Position numbers and translations under genes: made by a program. A model generated the notes under the pieces. The model was not told the DNA's origin. It made no database searches and saw only the letters and a list, made by a program, of their open reading frames with translations. Of a DNA stretch of 64,000 nucleotides, positions 52,622 through 61,548 are shown one piece after another (positions within the stretch are counted from its first letter, which is position 1; every line of letters begins with the position of its first letter). This DNA is from Litorimonas sp039975855 (GTDB lineage: Bacteria > Pseudomonadota > Alphaproteobacteria > Caulobacterales > Maricaulaceae): positions 1-64,000 of the forward strand of contig JBDWGH010000002.1 of assembly GCA_039975855.1 (NCBI GenBank), in the 5' to 3' direction.

Positions 52622-54391
52622 TCAGTCTGTAACAGGTGCAAGGTCCTGCAAGTGGAAATCAATTCGTGTTCGTCCCTGCCAAACATTAGGTTTCAGCTGC
52701 CCAATAGCATGAAATCGTTGAGACCCCGCCGTAAGCAAGGCTTCATCTAGCCCTGATTCGCCGGCTCGAAAGCAAATGCCGCTTATGGACCGTCCTTCGG
52801 CATCCGATAAAGTAAACCGAACATGGTCACCCTTTGTCCGTTTTGCGAAAGAAACCGTTAGGCTGGAAAATGCGAAAACAGGTTGTGCATTGCCCGCGCC
52901 ATAAGGCCCAACAGCCTCAACCGTGTGCATTAAACCATCATTCACGGCCGACAGGGACAAAACGAAATCAAGTTTGGTCGAATCATTTTTCAAAGCAATT
53001 TCGACTTTTTTGGATAATTTCTTTTCCATAAATTCTCGAAACGAGTCGATGTCATCCGGATGCATCGTCAATCCGCCCGCCATCTCATGACCACCACCAG
53101 ATAAAAGCAGCCCCTCGGTTTTGGCGGCTGACAAGGCCCCGCCTAAATCCACTCCTGAAATTGATCGACCAGATCCTTTGGCAACTGGCGGGGACACGTC
53201 TGGATCAATCCCAATGACGATTGAGGGTTTGCGGAACCGATCTTTCAAACGACCAGCCACGATACCAATAATACCTGGATGCCAATCAGGCATGGCGACT
53301 ATGATAATAGATTTTTCTGCTTGCGACTGTGCGGCCTCTAGTGCCTCTGCCAGGATGTTATCTTGCATTTTCCGGCGTTGTTGATTGACCCGGTCCAGCT
53401 CCGCCGCATGCGCGTAAGCCATCTGGGCATTCTCGGTTGAGAGCAATTCCGCACCCATATCTGCGCGGCCAATACGACCACCAGCATTGATACGGGGACC
53501 AAGTACAAAGCCCGCATGATACGTAGTATATGGCGGCTCTGCACTCGCAACATCAGCGAGTGCTTGAACACCAATATTCTGATTAGCGGACAAAACTTTC
53601 AGCCCTTGGCGCACGATCGCACGATTTACACCGCGGAGTGGTACAACATCGCAAATTGTTCCGAGGGCCGTCAGTCCCAAAAGGCTTTTCAAATCAATAT
53701 TCGGCGAAAGACCCCGCGCACGAGCCTCCCTTTGTAACGCTATAAGCAGCATGAAGGTTACACCAGCCGCCGCCAAATGCCCCTGCCCTGATGCATCATC
53801 CTGGCGATTGGGATTAACCAACGCCAAGGCCGGTGGCGGGGCGTGATCCATCAAATGATGATCGATCACGATTACAGTTAATCCGATTTTGTTCGCATGA
53901 TCTAACGCGCCATAGGCCGCAGCGCCGCAATCCAATGTTACCACTAGATCAACGTCTTCAGACTTGAGTTGATCAAACGCGCCCTCAGATGGACCATACC
54001 CTTCTTTTACCCTATCAGGCACATATAGGCCGAATTCATATCCCAACGCGCGGCCCCATCGGATGAGTTGCGCTGCGGAAGTGCCACCATCAACGTCATA
54101 ATCAGAAAACAACGTAATTCGTTTTCCATCAGCGATATGATCAAGGATGAGCCTCGCTGCTTTATCCGCATCCACTAAATCCGACGGATTAGGCAGGCTG
54201 TTCTTCAACGTGGGCGTTAGAAAGGTCTCAACATTTTGAACCGCAACATCCCGCCCCGATAAAAGAGCCGCCTGCAACAAAGGCAATCCGGTTTCTGATG
54301 AATAGGCCTCTAAGTTGCTAGGGTCGTGTCGATAGGTCCATTTGCGTCCGCGAATAGACCGCGTGACGCCAAGACAAAGTCTATCGGTCAT
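52622..54391 (-). CDS. recJ: Single-stranded-DNA-specific exonuclease RecJ
   Basis: RecJ (589 residues) is a 5'-3' single-strand exonuclease in the RecF pathway and mismatch/base repair. The DHH motifs are SDYDVDGGTS, the VIVIDHHLMD motif, and the DHHA1 domain with SGGGHEMAGG. An OB-fold ends the protein. Its ATG overlaps the upstream aminotransferase stop (ATGA). Confidence 0.93.
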   Translation of the reverse strand: MTDRLCLGVTRSIRGRKWTYRHDPSNLEAYSSETGLPLLQAALLSGRDVAVQNVETFLTPTLKNSLPNPSDLVDADKAARLILDHIADGKRITLFSDYDVDGGTSAAQLIRWGRALGYEFGLYVPDRVKEGYGPSEGAFDQLKSEDVDLVVTLDCGAAAYGALDHANKIGLTVIVIDHHLMDHAPPPALALVNPNRQDDASGQGHLAAAGVTFMLLIALQREARARGLSPNIDLKSLLGLTALGTICDVVPLRGVNRAIVRQGLKVLSANQNIGVQALADVASAEPPYTTYHAGFVLGPRINAGGRIGRADMGAELLSTENAQMAYAHAAELDRVNQQRRKMQDNILAEALEAAQSQAEKSIIIVAMPDWHPGIIGIVAGRLKDRFRKPSIVIGIDPDVSPPVAKGSGRSISGVDLGGALSAAKTEGLLLSGGGHEMAGGLTMHPDDIDSFREFMEKKLSKKVEIALKNDSTKLDFVLSLSAVNDGLMHTVEAVGPYGAGNAQPVFAFSSLTVSFAKRTKGDHVRFTLSDAEGRSISGICFRAGESGLDEALLTAGSQRFHAIGQLKPNVWQGRTRIDFHLQDLAPVTD

Positions 54392-55602
54392 TCCGCTGCG
54401 ACAGAGTCGGATTGCAGCAGAGATTTCAAATTGCGCGCGGCTTGACGAATTCTTTGCTCATTTTCGACCAACGCCATCCGAACATAACCTTCGCCATTTT
54501 CGCCGAACCCAACACCAGGTGAAACAGCAACTCCGGCTTCTCTCATCAGCAATTTGGAAAATTCAACGGAGCCTAAGTGCGCGAATTTGGGTGGCAATGG
54601 AGCCCAGGCAAACATGGACGCATCAGGAGAAGGAATATCCCATCCAGCCCGACCAAAACTCTCAACTAGGATATCCCTGCGTTTACGGTAAATTTCACGT
54701 GCCTCGCCAATACAGTCTTGCGGACCATCAAGAGCCGCACAGGCCGCAACCTGAATGGGTGTAAACGCACCATAATCAAGATAAGATTTTACGCGTGTCA
54801 ACGCAGCAATGAGACGTCGATTGCCGACAGCAAAGCCCATTCGCCACCCCGCCATTGAATAAGTCTTAGACAAAGAAATTGTCTCAATTGCCATAATTTC
54901 TTCGGGATCGATAAATTCGAAGATGGAGGGCGGCGCTTCGCCAAAATAAATCTCTGAATACGCTAAATCGGAGAGCAAGATGATATCGTGTTCCTTCGCA
55001 ATCGCGACGATTTCATCATAGAAAGCTCTGTCTGCGGTCATCCCTGTGGGGTTTGAAGGGAAACAAACGACTATTGCCATCGGCGGCTTATCTGCAGCAG
55101 CCAGTGCCGCCTTTACGCCCGCTAAATACTCATCTGCTGTAATCGCAGGAATACCCTGAATGACGGCGCCAGCGATAATAAATCCGTAGGCGTGGAGCGG
55201 GTAGGATGGGTCAGGAGCATATATAACGTCCCCAGGCGCCGTTATCGCTTGAGCGAGGTTCGCAAACCCTTCTTTCGACCCGATCGTAGCAATGACTTGA
55301 TCTTCGGCATCCAATTTTACCCCAAAGCGGCGGTCATAATAGCGCGTGCACGCCTGACGTAAACCCTTGATACCTCGTGAAGCGGAATAACCAGTTACCC
55401 GAGGTTTTTGCACGGTCTCAATCAGCTTATCGATAACATGCTGAGGTGTTGGCAAATCTGGATTGCCAAATCCGAAATCGATGATGTCCTGTCCCTGGGC
55501 TCGCAATTGGGCTTTGAGCTTGTTCACTTCAGCAAACACGTAGGGCGGAAGCCGCTTTATTCGATAAAATTCATCCGTCGGGATTTCGGGATTAGTCTGC
55601 AT
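54388..55602 (-). CDS. Alanine-type aminotransferase (AlaC-like)
   Basis: This fold-type I class I/II aminotransferase (404 residues) has FGFGNPDLPTP near the N terminus, the VCFPSNPTGMT segment and the PLP lysine in SLSKTYSMAGWRMG. The YSASRGIKGLR and NPDLPTP segments match AlaC-like glutamate-pyruvate aminotransferases of alphaproteobacteria. Substrate is inferred. It overlaps recJ by 4 nt. Confidence 0.84.
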   Translation of the reverse strand: MQTNPEIPTDEFYRIKRLPPYVFAEVNKLKAQLRAQGQDIIDFGFGNPDLPTPQHVIDKLIETVQKPRVTGYSASRGIKGLRQACTRYYDRRFGVKLDAEDQVIATIGSKEGFANLAQAITAPGDVIYAPDPSYPLHAYGFIIAGAVIQGIPAITADEYLAGVKAALAAADKPPMAIVVCFPSNPTGMTADRAFYDEIVAIAKEHDIILLSDLAYSEIYFGEAPPSIFEFIDPEEIMAIETISLSKTYSMAGWRMGFAVGNRRLIAALTRVKSYLDYGAFTPIQVAACAALDGPQDCIGEAREIYRKRRDILVESFGRAGWDIPSPDASMFAWAPLPPKFAHLGSVEFSKLLMREAGVAVSPGVGFGENGEGYVRMALVENEQRIRQAARNLKSLLQSDSVAAE

Positions 55603-55625
55603 GACGGCGGGTCCTGAAGCCGTTT

Positions 55626-56021
55626 CTAACGGCGGGGTTTATAATCTGGAAAGCCCTCAACAGGGCCTGTGGCGGGATCGTCTTTTTTGTAAGCCTGCGC
55701 TTTGGCTTTCAGCGCTTCATATTCTGCTTCGGCTTCTGCCTCGGTTATCACCGGCGCCCCCTCGGCAACGCCGCTTGTTTCCCGCAATTTCAGCATGGCA
55801 CGAGCATCTCTATCCCATTGACTGTCCGAACGAATATCTGTCGGGGCAAGTGGCGCATCTTTAACACGCGGATAATCCTTAGCAATATTGGCCGCATCTT
55901 CACTGAATTCAGGAGACTTCATAATGTCAATTTTTGGCATTTTGACTGTCTGGCACGACGACACTGCAAAACATGTCGCGACTGCAATAGCGATTCTTGA
56001 AATAGACTCTCGGTTCATCAT
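55626..56021 (-). CDS. Putative lipoprotein
   Basis: The 131-residue product has a lipoprotein signal peptide ending in the lipobox VSSC and a Glu/Ala-rich middle predicted to be helical. No domain was recognised. Two adjacent ATG codons (56021, 56018) are possible starts; the frame extends to a TTG upstream. It lies 23 nt upstream of the alanine-type aminotransferase on the same strand. Confidence 0.68.
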   Translation of the reverse strand: MMNRESISRIAIAVATCFAVSSCQTVKMPKIDIMKSPEFSEDAANIAKDYPRVKDAPLAPTDIRSDSQWDRDARAMLKLRETSGVAEGAPVITEAEAEAEYEALKAKAQAYKKDDPATGPVEGFPDYKPRR

Positions 56022-56086
56022 GATTTCTATATGCGCCAAAACCTTTTGGCGGTCATCCTAATAATCGCTCATAATTCAACGTTTAA

Positions 56087-57124
56087 CTAAGGAAAAACGC
56101 CAACCTGTTGCAAGCCAAGTGTTTCGTCCCAGCCCTGCACGGCATTGTAATTCTGAATGGCCTGCCCTGAGCTACCTTTCGTTAAATTATCTATCACTGA
56201 GACTATTACCGCTGAATTTGGCGTACGGTCGGCAAAAATTCCGATCTGACAATGATTACTCCCACGAACATGGCGCGTTTGCGGAACCTGTCCCTCCTCT
56301 AAGACATGAACAAAAGCCTCAGATTGATAGGTATCTTCGTAGTGTTTACGCAGGTCTGAGATACTCGCGCCTTTTTTTAATTTAACATGACAGGTCGCGA
56401 TCATACCTCGATTCATGGGAAGAAGATGCGGTGTAAACCTAACATTGACGGAGCAGCTCGCAAAATCAGCTATCGCTTGGTCCATCTCTGGTGCATGGCG
56501 ATGTGTTCCAATCGCATAAGCCTGCGCACCATCCGTTGTTTCTGAGTAGGCAAAAGCCAAACTTGCCTTCCGTCCCGCCCCTGTTACACCGGACTTGGCA
56601 TCAATGATGACATTCTCAGAGTCAATTATTCCGGACGCAAGCCCCGGCAATAGCGCCAACATCGAACATGTCGGATAACATCCAGGACACGCAACCAGTT
56701 TCGAACCCGGCAATAGGTCTCTTGAAAACTCGGTCAAGCCATAGACGCGACCTTGTAAAAGGCCTTCAAATTCATGAGGTCGCCCGTATGTCTTCGCGTA
56801 AAGATCGGCATCAGAGAGCCGAAAATCTGCCGAAAGGTCAATAACGGTTTCAACACGATCGTAAATCTTCGCGATGGTTTCCTGACTCGCCCCATGCGGC
56901 AAACACGCGAAAACAACATCAATTCCCTCCCAGTCAACTTCATCCAAAGTTGTTAGTGGCGGAAGGTCCTGGCCAGCAAAATTACGAAAGACATCAGAAT
57001 AAGCCTCTCCCGCACGACTGTAAGCCGTCATAGCCGCCAGCTTGAGCTTAGGATGACCCAAGATTAAACGCACGGCTTCCGCGCCAGTATAACCTGAGGC
57101 TCCGAGTACAGCTGCGTGTTTCAT
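56087..57124 (-). CDS. argC: N-acetyl-gamma-glutamyl-phosphate reductase
   Basis: ArgC (345 residues) reduces N-acetylglutamyl phosphate to the semialdehyde in arginine synthesis, using NADPH. The nucleotide loop is GASGYTG (8-14), and the catalytic cysteine is C149 in ACPGCYPT. Later, the HRHAPEM and GMIATCHVKL segments match the family. It follows the rpsI terminator. Confidence 0.94.
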   Translation of the reverse strand: MKHAAVLGASGYTGAEAVRLILGHPKLKLAAMTAYSRAGEAYSDVFRNFAGQDLPPLTTLDEVDWEGIDVVFACLPHGASQETIAKIYDRVETVIDLSADFRLSDADLYAKTYGRPHEFEGLLQGRVYGLTEFSRDLLPGSKLVACPGCYPTCSMLALLPGLASGIIDSENVIIDAKSGVTGAGRKASLAFAYSETTDGAQAYAIGTHRHAPEMDQAIADFASCSVNVRFTPHLLPMNRGMIATCHVKLKKGASISDLRKHYEDTYQSEAFVHVLEEGQVPQTRHVRGSNHCQIGIFADRTPNSAVIVSVIDNLTKGSSGQAIQNYNAVQGWDETLGLQQVGVFP

Positions 57125-57140
57125 ACTAACTTATCCCAAC

Positions 57141-57171
57141 AAAAAAGGCGCCCCGGTGTCCCGAAGCGCCT
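57141..57171 (-). terminator. Intrinsic terminator of rplM-rpsI
   Basis: On the minus strand AGGCGCTTCGG pairs with CCGGGGCGCCT over 11 bp (two G-U pairs) around a GACA loop, followed by six T residues. It lies 32 nt past the rpsI stop. Confidence 0.88.
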
Positions 57172-57202
57172 GAAAGCATAAACCCAAATTGGGTCGAAAA
57201 GC

Positions 57203-57709
57203 TTAACGCTTAGAGAACTGGAAGCTCTTACGGGCTTTGGCTCGGCCGTATTTCTTACGTTCCACAACACGCGAGTCGCGCGTGATAAAGCCAGCAGCTT
57301 TCAGTGGGGCACGCAAGGCAGGCTCATAATATGTAAGCGCTTTTGTGATGCCGTGACGAACCGCACCAGCTTGGCCGGACAAACCGCCGCCTTTAACTGT
57401 TGCCATAACGTCATATGAGTCAACACGGTCAGCAACTTGGAAAGCTTGCGCAATGATGAGGCGCAGAACTGGGCGTGCGAAGTAAACTTCTTGGTCACGA
57501 CCATTGACAACGATCTTGCCGCTGCCTGGCTTAATCCAAACGCGAGCAATGGAGTTTTTCCGTTTGCCAGTTGCATAAGAGCGACCATGCTCGTCGATTT
57601 TCGGATCAGGCAGGGTAGCCGGATCAATTGCAACTGTTTCTGTGCCGACAGTTCCGTCGACAACGTCTTTCAGATCCGCGAGGGATTGTGCAGTATTTGT
57701 ATCAGACAT
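57203..57709 (-). CDS. rpsI: 30S ribosomal protein S9
   Basis: S9 (168 residues) belongs to the head of the 30S subunit; its C-terminal tail reaches the P site and ends in the conserved KSFQFSKR. The core begins at YATGKRKNSIARVW; about 40 acidic residues precede it, as in other alphaproteobacteria. It follows rplM after 4 nt. Confidence 0.97.
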   Translation of the reverse strand: MSDTNTAQSLADLKDVVDGTVGTETVAIDPATLPDPKIDEHGRSYATGKRKNSIARVWIKPGSGKIVVNGRDQEVYFARPVLRLIIAQAFQVADRVDSYDVMATVKGGGLSGQAGAVRHGITKALTYYEPALRAPLKAAGFITRDSRVVERKKYGRAKARKSFQFSKR

Positions 57710-57713
57710 GTTC

Positions 57714-58184
57714 TTAACCCCGCTTCACGTTCTTTTCGGACATTGATTTAAAATCAATGACTTCAGGATTTTGAGCTGTGTGCTCATGCTCTGAACCTGC
57801 ATAAACGCGAAGGTTAGAAAGTTGCTTACGTGCCAACGGGCTTTCCTTTGGCAACATACGCTGTACGGCTTTACGCATAACGCGGTCTGGGAAACGTCCG
57901 TCGAGCACTTTAGCCGCAGTCGTTTCTTTGATTCCGCCGGCATATCCCGTGTGACGGTAGTAGATTTTGTCAGAGCGTTTTTTGCCGGTAAAGTGAACCT
58001 TATCAGCATTGATGATGATGACGTTATCACCGCAATCAATATGCGGCGTGTAGTCGGGGCGATGCTTTCCGCGAAGGCGCATGGCAACAAATGTTGCTAG
58101 ACGGCCAACGACAGCATCTTCCGCGTCGATGAGAATCCATTTCTTCTCAATGTCGGCGGTTTTCAGAAACTTTGTCGTTTTCAT
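57714..58184 (-). CDS. rplM: 50S ribosomal protein L13
   Basis: L13 (156 residues) binds domain I and II of 23S rRNA. The segments KKWILIDAEDAVVGRLAT, HTGYAGGIKETTA, and VQRMLPKESPLARKQL are typical. It is transcribed with rpsI. AAGG lies 6 nt before the ATG, and a strong hairpin sits about 20 nt upstream. Confidence 0.97.
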   Translation of the reverse strand: MKTTKFLKTADIEKKWILIDAEDAVVGRLATFVAMRLRGKHRPDYTPHIDCGDNVIIINADKVHFTGKKRSDKIYYRHTGYAGGIKETTAAKVLDGRFPDRVMRKAVQRMLPKESPLARKQLSNLRVYAGSEHEHTAQNPEVIDFKSMSEKNVKRG

Positions 58185-58204
58185 GATAAACCTTGAAAAT
58201 AGAG

Positions 58205-58227
58205 GAACAGACCAAAACGGCCTGTTC
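58205..58227 (-). promoter_or_regulatory. Leader hairpin before rplM
   Basis: On the minus strand GAACAGGCC and GGTCTGTTC form a 9-bp stem (one G-U pair) around the loop GTTTT. It lies in the leader, 20 nt before the rplM start, without a T run. L13 leaders in other bacteria fold into regulatory hairpins bound by the protein; this may be such an element. Confidence 0.5.
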
Positions 58228-58238
58228 TGCGATGGCGC

Positions 58239-58267
58239 TACCTACGCAAGGTCACATAGGTCGTCAA
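58239..58267 (-). promoter_or_regulatory. Candidate rplM promoter
   Basis: TTGACG (58262-58267) lies 17 nt before TAGGTA (58239-58244), on the minus strand. The -35 is good and the -10 is weak by the E. coli consensus. The position, 55 nt before rplM, and the hairpin between support it. Confidence 0.4.
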
Positions 58268-58329
58268 CAACGGATTCCACGAACCCATGGTAAAAAAATA
58301 AAACAAAACAATAACTTAAAAAATAGGTA

Positions 58330-59346
58330 TTATTTTACCACATACCTAGAGCGCCAAACCACACCGATGGCCGCCAAAAAGACAAAAATGGATGTAAATT
58401 GATGCAGCAGGGACAGATTCAATGGCGCGGCAGATAATAAAGTCCATATCCCAAGACCCACCTGCCAGATTAATAGACCGCCAAAGACAACCATGGCTGG
58501 CTGAACTGACTTACTTCGTCGGAAGGACCATCCCACCCAAAGCGCAACGCCCAAGAGAATATACGCCAAAGTTCTATGATTGAATTGTATCGCCGCAGTG
58601 TTTTCAAACAAGTTTCGCCAAAACGGTGATTGAACAAAATAACCCTGCGGTACGAAATCTCCGTCCATGAGCGGCCATTCATTGTATGATCGGCCTGCAT
58701 GTGTCCCAGCCATAAAGGCCCCGATGATAATCTGCAGGAAGACGAGACTGGCTAAAACAATCGCGCGCCCTCGCCCGTGCTGATATCTCGCGCGGTCCCA
58801 CCCCGAACGCTGACGTTTGTACAACCAATAAAGAACACCCAAAATAATGAAGGCCATCCCAAGATGGGTTGCCAGACGGTACTGACTTACGCTGACCATG
58901 CCATCTTGAAGTCCACTATGGACCATCCACCAGCCAATGCCGCCTTGGAGTCCGATAAGAAGCGCAACGCTAAAAAACTTCCAACGGTTACCAGAGGACA
59001 ACTTACCGCGGGCAAGGAACCAGAAGAACGGTAAGGTAAACGCCAAACCGATAAAGCGCCCAAGCTGTCGATGACCCCACTCCCAATAATAAATAAATTT
59101 GAACCCAGCGAGATCCATGTCGGGATGTTCAGCTTCAAATTCGGGTATGAGTTTGTATTTTTCGAACTCAGCCATCCAAGCCTCAGTAGAAAGCGGCGGT
59201 AGAGCGCCGCGAATGGGCGCCCACTCAGTTATGGATAGACCTGAGTTGGTTAGACGTGTTGCACCGCCAACAACGATCATGGCAGCAACCAACACGATCA
59301 TAAAAATGAGCCAAGCCTCAATGGTTCTAGAGCGTGTTTCCGTCAT
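58330..59346 (-). CDS. ctaA: Heme A synthase (COX15/CtaA)
   Basis: This inner-membrane enzyme (338 residues) oxidises heme O to heme A for aa3-type cytochrome oxidase. Eight membrane helices are visible. The heme-ligating histidines are in WEWGHRQLGR, LATHLGMAF, FNHRTLAY and LLHQFTSI, and the N-terminal GGATRLTNSGLSITEW marks the alphaproteobacterial/mitochondrial type. The ATG at 59346 was chosen; the frame is open 18 codons upstream. Confidence 0.92.
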   Translation of the reverse strand: MTETRSRTIEAWLIFMIVLVAAMIVVGGATRLTNSGLSITEWAPIRGALPPLSTEAWMAEFEKYKLIPEFEAEHPDMDLAGFKFIYYWEWGHRQLGRFIGLAFTLPFFWFLARGKLSSGNRWKFFSVALLIGLQGGIGWWMVHSGLQDGMVSVSQYRLATHLGMAFIILGVLYWLYKRQRSGWDRARYQHGRGRAIVLASLVFLQIIIGAFMAGTHAGRSYNEWPLMDGDFVPQGYFVQSPFWRNLFENTAAIQFNHRTLAYILLGVALWVGWSFRRSKSVQPAMVVFGGLLIWQVGLGIWTLLSAAPLNLSLLHQFTSIFVFLAAIGVVWRSRYVVK

Positions 59347-59415
59347 ATGGGCGATATAGCGTGGATTGCTTGGGAGTCGACGCGGCAATTGCGCATCCAC
59401 TGAAAATTCTCAAGA

Positions 59416-59492
59416 TGGTCGGAGTGATAGGATTCGAACCTACGACCCCACGCCCCCCAGGCGTGTGCGCTACCGGACTGCGCCACACTCCG
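59416..59492 (-). tRNA. tRNA-Pro (anticodon GGG)
   Basis: Minus-strand cloverleaf with acceptor CGGAGTG/CACTCCG, anticodon stem CACGC/GCGTG with loop CTGGGGG (anticodon GGG), T loop TTCGAAT and encoded CCA. It sits between the MerR gene and ctaA. Confidence 0.94.
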
Positions 59493-59564
59493 CCGTCCAT
59501 CTTGAGGAGCGCGCTATAGGAAAAAGGGGTAAGACGCGCAAGACATGTTTGCGGCCTCAAAGCC

Positions 59565-60116
59565 TTACTCAGATTTTCCAGCCTTCCGAAAATCAGACAT
59601 TTTCAGTTTCAGGGACTCTAGACTCTTTAGCGCATCTTCTAACGCCAACTTATCGGCTGCTGAAGGACCAGGCGGCGGAGTTGGCGCTGGTGGCGGCGTA
59701 ATAGGCCGTGGCGCTGGCTCCGCAATTTCCGGCTTAAGGATTGGCTCAGGCGGATTCACAACAGATGGACTTGCCTGCACAATGCGTTGCGGCAGAAGAT
59801 CGGTTTCAGCCACTGTCTTTTCTCGCGCAGCTTTTTCCAAGGACTGGCCTAGCTCAACAATTCTTGCGGCGCCTTTTTTCTGAATGAGTTTTTGAACATC
59901 TTTGATGGGATGCTTCTCATCATGCAGGAGCTTTTTTATACCTCGGATGAATTCAATATCTTCTGGACGATAAAAACGACGCCCACCGCCACGTTTTATC
60001 GGTTTGATTTGAGAGAATTTCGATTCCCAAAACCGAAGCACATGCGGCTGTAAATCCAGCTCATCCCCGGCTTCACTAATCGTTCTAAACGCGCGTGTTG
60101 TTTTTGTTTGGCTCAT
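59565..60116 (-). CDS. MerR family transcriptional regulator
   Basis: The 183-residue regulator has a MerR winged helix at about 8-75 (TISEAGDELDLQPHVLRFWE, then GGGRRFYRPEDIEFI), a middle helix, a Pro-rich linker and a short C-terminal helix. It lacks the metal-binding cysteines of MerR proper. In alphaproteobacteria this gene always lies after ihfA and is of unknown target; the conserved position is known, the role is not. Confidence 0.88.
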   Translation of the reverse strand: MSQTKTTRAFRTISEAGDELDLQPHVLRFWESKFSQIKPIKRGGGRRFYRPEDIEFIRGIKKLLHDEKHPIKDVQKLIQKKGAARIVELGQSLEKAAREKTVAETDLLPQRIVQASPSVVNPPEPILKPEIAEPAPRPITPPPAPTPPPGPSAADKLALEDALKSLESLKLKMSDFRKAGKSE

Positions 60117-60168
60117 TGTTGCCCGCATGATTCGCCTCCCGAGATGTTCGGTTGCGAATCACAAGGTA

Positions 60169-60492
60169 TCACGATTTGGGTGATAATGCCGAATCCACGC
60201 GTTCGCGTAGGACTTGGGATGGCTTAAACACCAGGACGCGGCGAGATGTGATGGGGACCTCTTCGCCCGTTTTCGGATTACGTCCAATGCGCTCTTTTTT
60301 ATCGCGTAGAGAGAATGTACCGAACCCAGCCATTTTGACGTGCTCGCCTTTGACAAGAGAGTCACCGATGTGATCGATTACAGACTCGACCAAAGTGGAA
60401 CTCTCCGAACGCGACAATCCAATTTCACGGTAAACCGCTTCAGCGAGATCTTGACGAGTAACGGTTTGTGAGTTCACTGTAGAGGCTGCCAT
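60169..60492 (-). CDS. ihfA: Integration host factor subunit alpha
   Basis: IHF alpha (107 residues) bends DNA with IHF beta. The signature GRNPKTGEEVPI and KMAGFGTFSL are present. I used the ATG at 60492 (MAASTVNSQ); five extra codons upstream are open. It lies 82 nt after fabH and 53 nt before the MerR gene. Confidence 0.95.
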   Translation of the reverse strand: MAASTVNSQTVTRQDLAEAVYREIGLSRSESSTLVESVIDHIGDSLVKGEHVKMAGFGTFSLRDKKERIGRNPKTGEEVPITSRRVLVFKPSQVLRERVDSALSPKS

Positions 60493-60573
60493 GAGACCTT
60501 TAAGCAAATTCGTCCCTTGGGAATCAAGCTAAACCTTTGGAAAAAACGGCTTAATATAGAAAAAAAGTGTTTT

Positions 60574-61548
60574 TTAGTAGCGCAGCAGTGCTGCCCCCCA
60601 TGTAAAGCCCCCACCAAAGGCCTCCAGCATCACTAAATCGCCTTTCTTGATACGCCCATCTTTAACCGCCGCCTCCATTGCAAGCGGGACGGACGCGGCA
60701 GATGTGTTTGCGTGCTCGGCAACGGTGGAGACAACTTGCTCCGGCTTTAACTTCAATCGTTTCGCGACGCCGTTGAGGATTCGTTGGTTGGCCTGATGAG
60801 GCACAAACCAATCAATATCGGTAACTTCAACACCAGCTTGTTCAGCACAATCCCGGATAACTTGGGCAATGTCTTTAACGGCGTGTTTGAAAACTTGATT
60901 ACCGAGCATTCGCAGATGACCAACCGTTTGAGTGCGCGATGGACCACCATCTACATAGAGCATATCGCGATGCGCACCATCTGACCGAACAAAGGTCTGA
61001 AGAATTCCAGACTCTTGGCTCTCGGTTAAGTCCGTATCTTCAGCCGCCTCAATGACAACGGCACCCGCTCCATCGCCAAACAAGACGCATGTCCCTCGAT
61101 CGGTCCAATCCAAGATACGAGAAAAAGTCTCGGCCCCAATAAGAAGCGCCCGCTTGGCGCCACCAGATTTGAGCAAGGCGTTCGTAACGTGAACGCCGTA
61201 GATAAAGCCTGAACAGACAGCCTGAATATCAAATGCTGCTCCATGACGCATACCCAGTTTTTCTTGGATAATCGTAGCCGTTGCCGGAAAAGTAAGATCG
61301 GGCGTGGATGTTGCCACGACAATCAAATCAATATCGGCTGCCGTCATGCCGGCATCTTCAAGAGCTGCAAGAGCGGCGGCATAGCCTAGGTCAGACGTAT
61401 ACTGCCCCTCAGCGGCTATTCGGCGTTCGCGAATACCTGTTCGTTCTTGGATCCAAGCATCAGATGTCTCAACCATTTCAGACATCTCAAAATTGGTCAT
61501 GACACGTTCTGGCAAATAGCTGCCAATGCCTCGAATGACTGCCCTCAT
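60574..61548 (-). CDS. fabH: 3-oxoacyl-ACP synthase III
   Basis: FabH (324 residues) starts fatty acid synthesis by joining acetyl-CoA to malonyl-ACP. The triad is C112 (AVCSGF), H251 (VPHQANQRI) and N281 (HANTSAAS). It overlaps plsX by ATGA. Confidence 0.97.
   Translation of the reverse strand: MRAVIRGIGSYLPERVMTNFEMSEMVETSDAWIQERTGIRERRIAAEGQYTSDLGYAAALAALEDAGMTAADIDLIVVATSTPDLTFPATATIIQEKLGMRHGAAFDIQAVCSGFIYGVHVTNALLKSGGAKRALLIGAETFSRILDWTDRGTCVLFGDGAGAVVIEAAEDTDLTESQESGILQTFVRSDGAHRDMLYVDGGPSRTQTVGHLRMLGNQVFKHAVKDIAQVIRDCAEQAGVEVTDIDWFVPHQANQRILNGVAKRLKLKPEQVVSTVAEHANTSAASVPLAMEAAVKDGRIKKGDLVMLEAFGGGFTWGAALLRY

Noticed and set aside
54100..54115. RecJ motif DYDVDG instead of the textbook DYDADG
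   Set aside because: Val at this position is common in RecJ of this bacterial class, and both aspartates are present.
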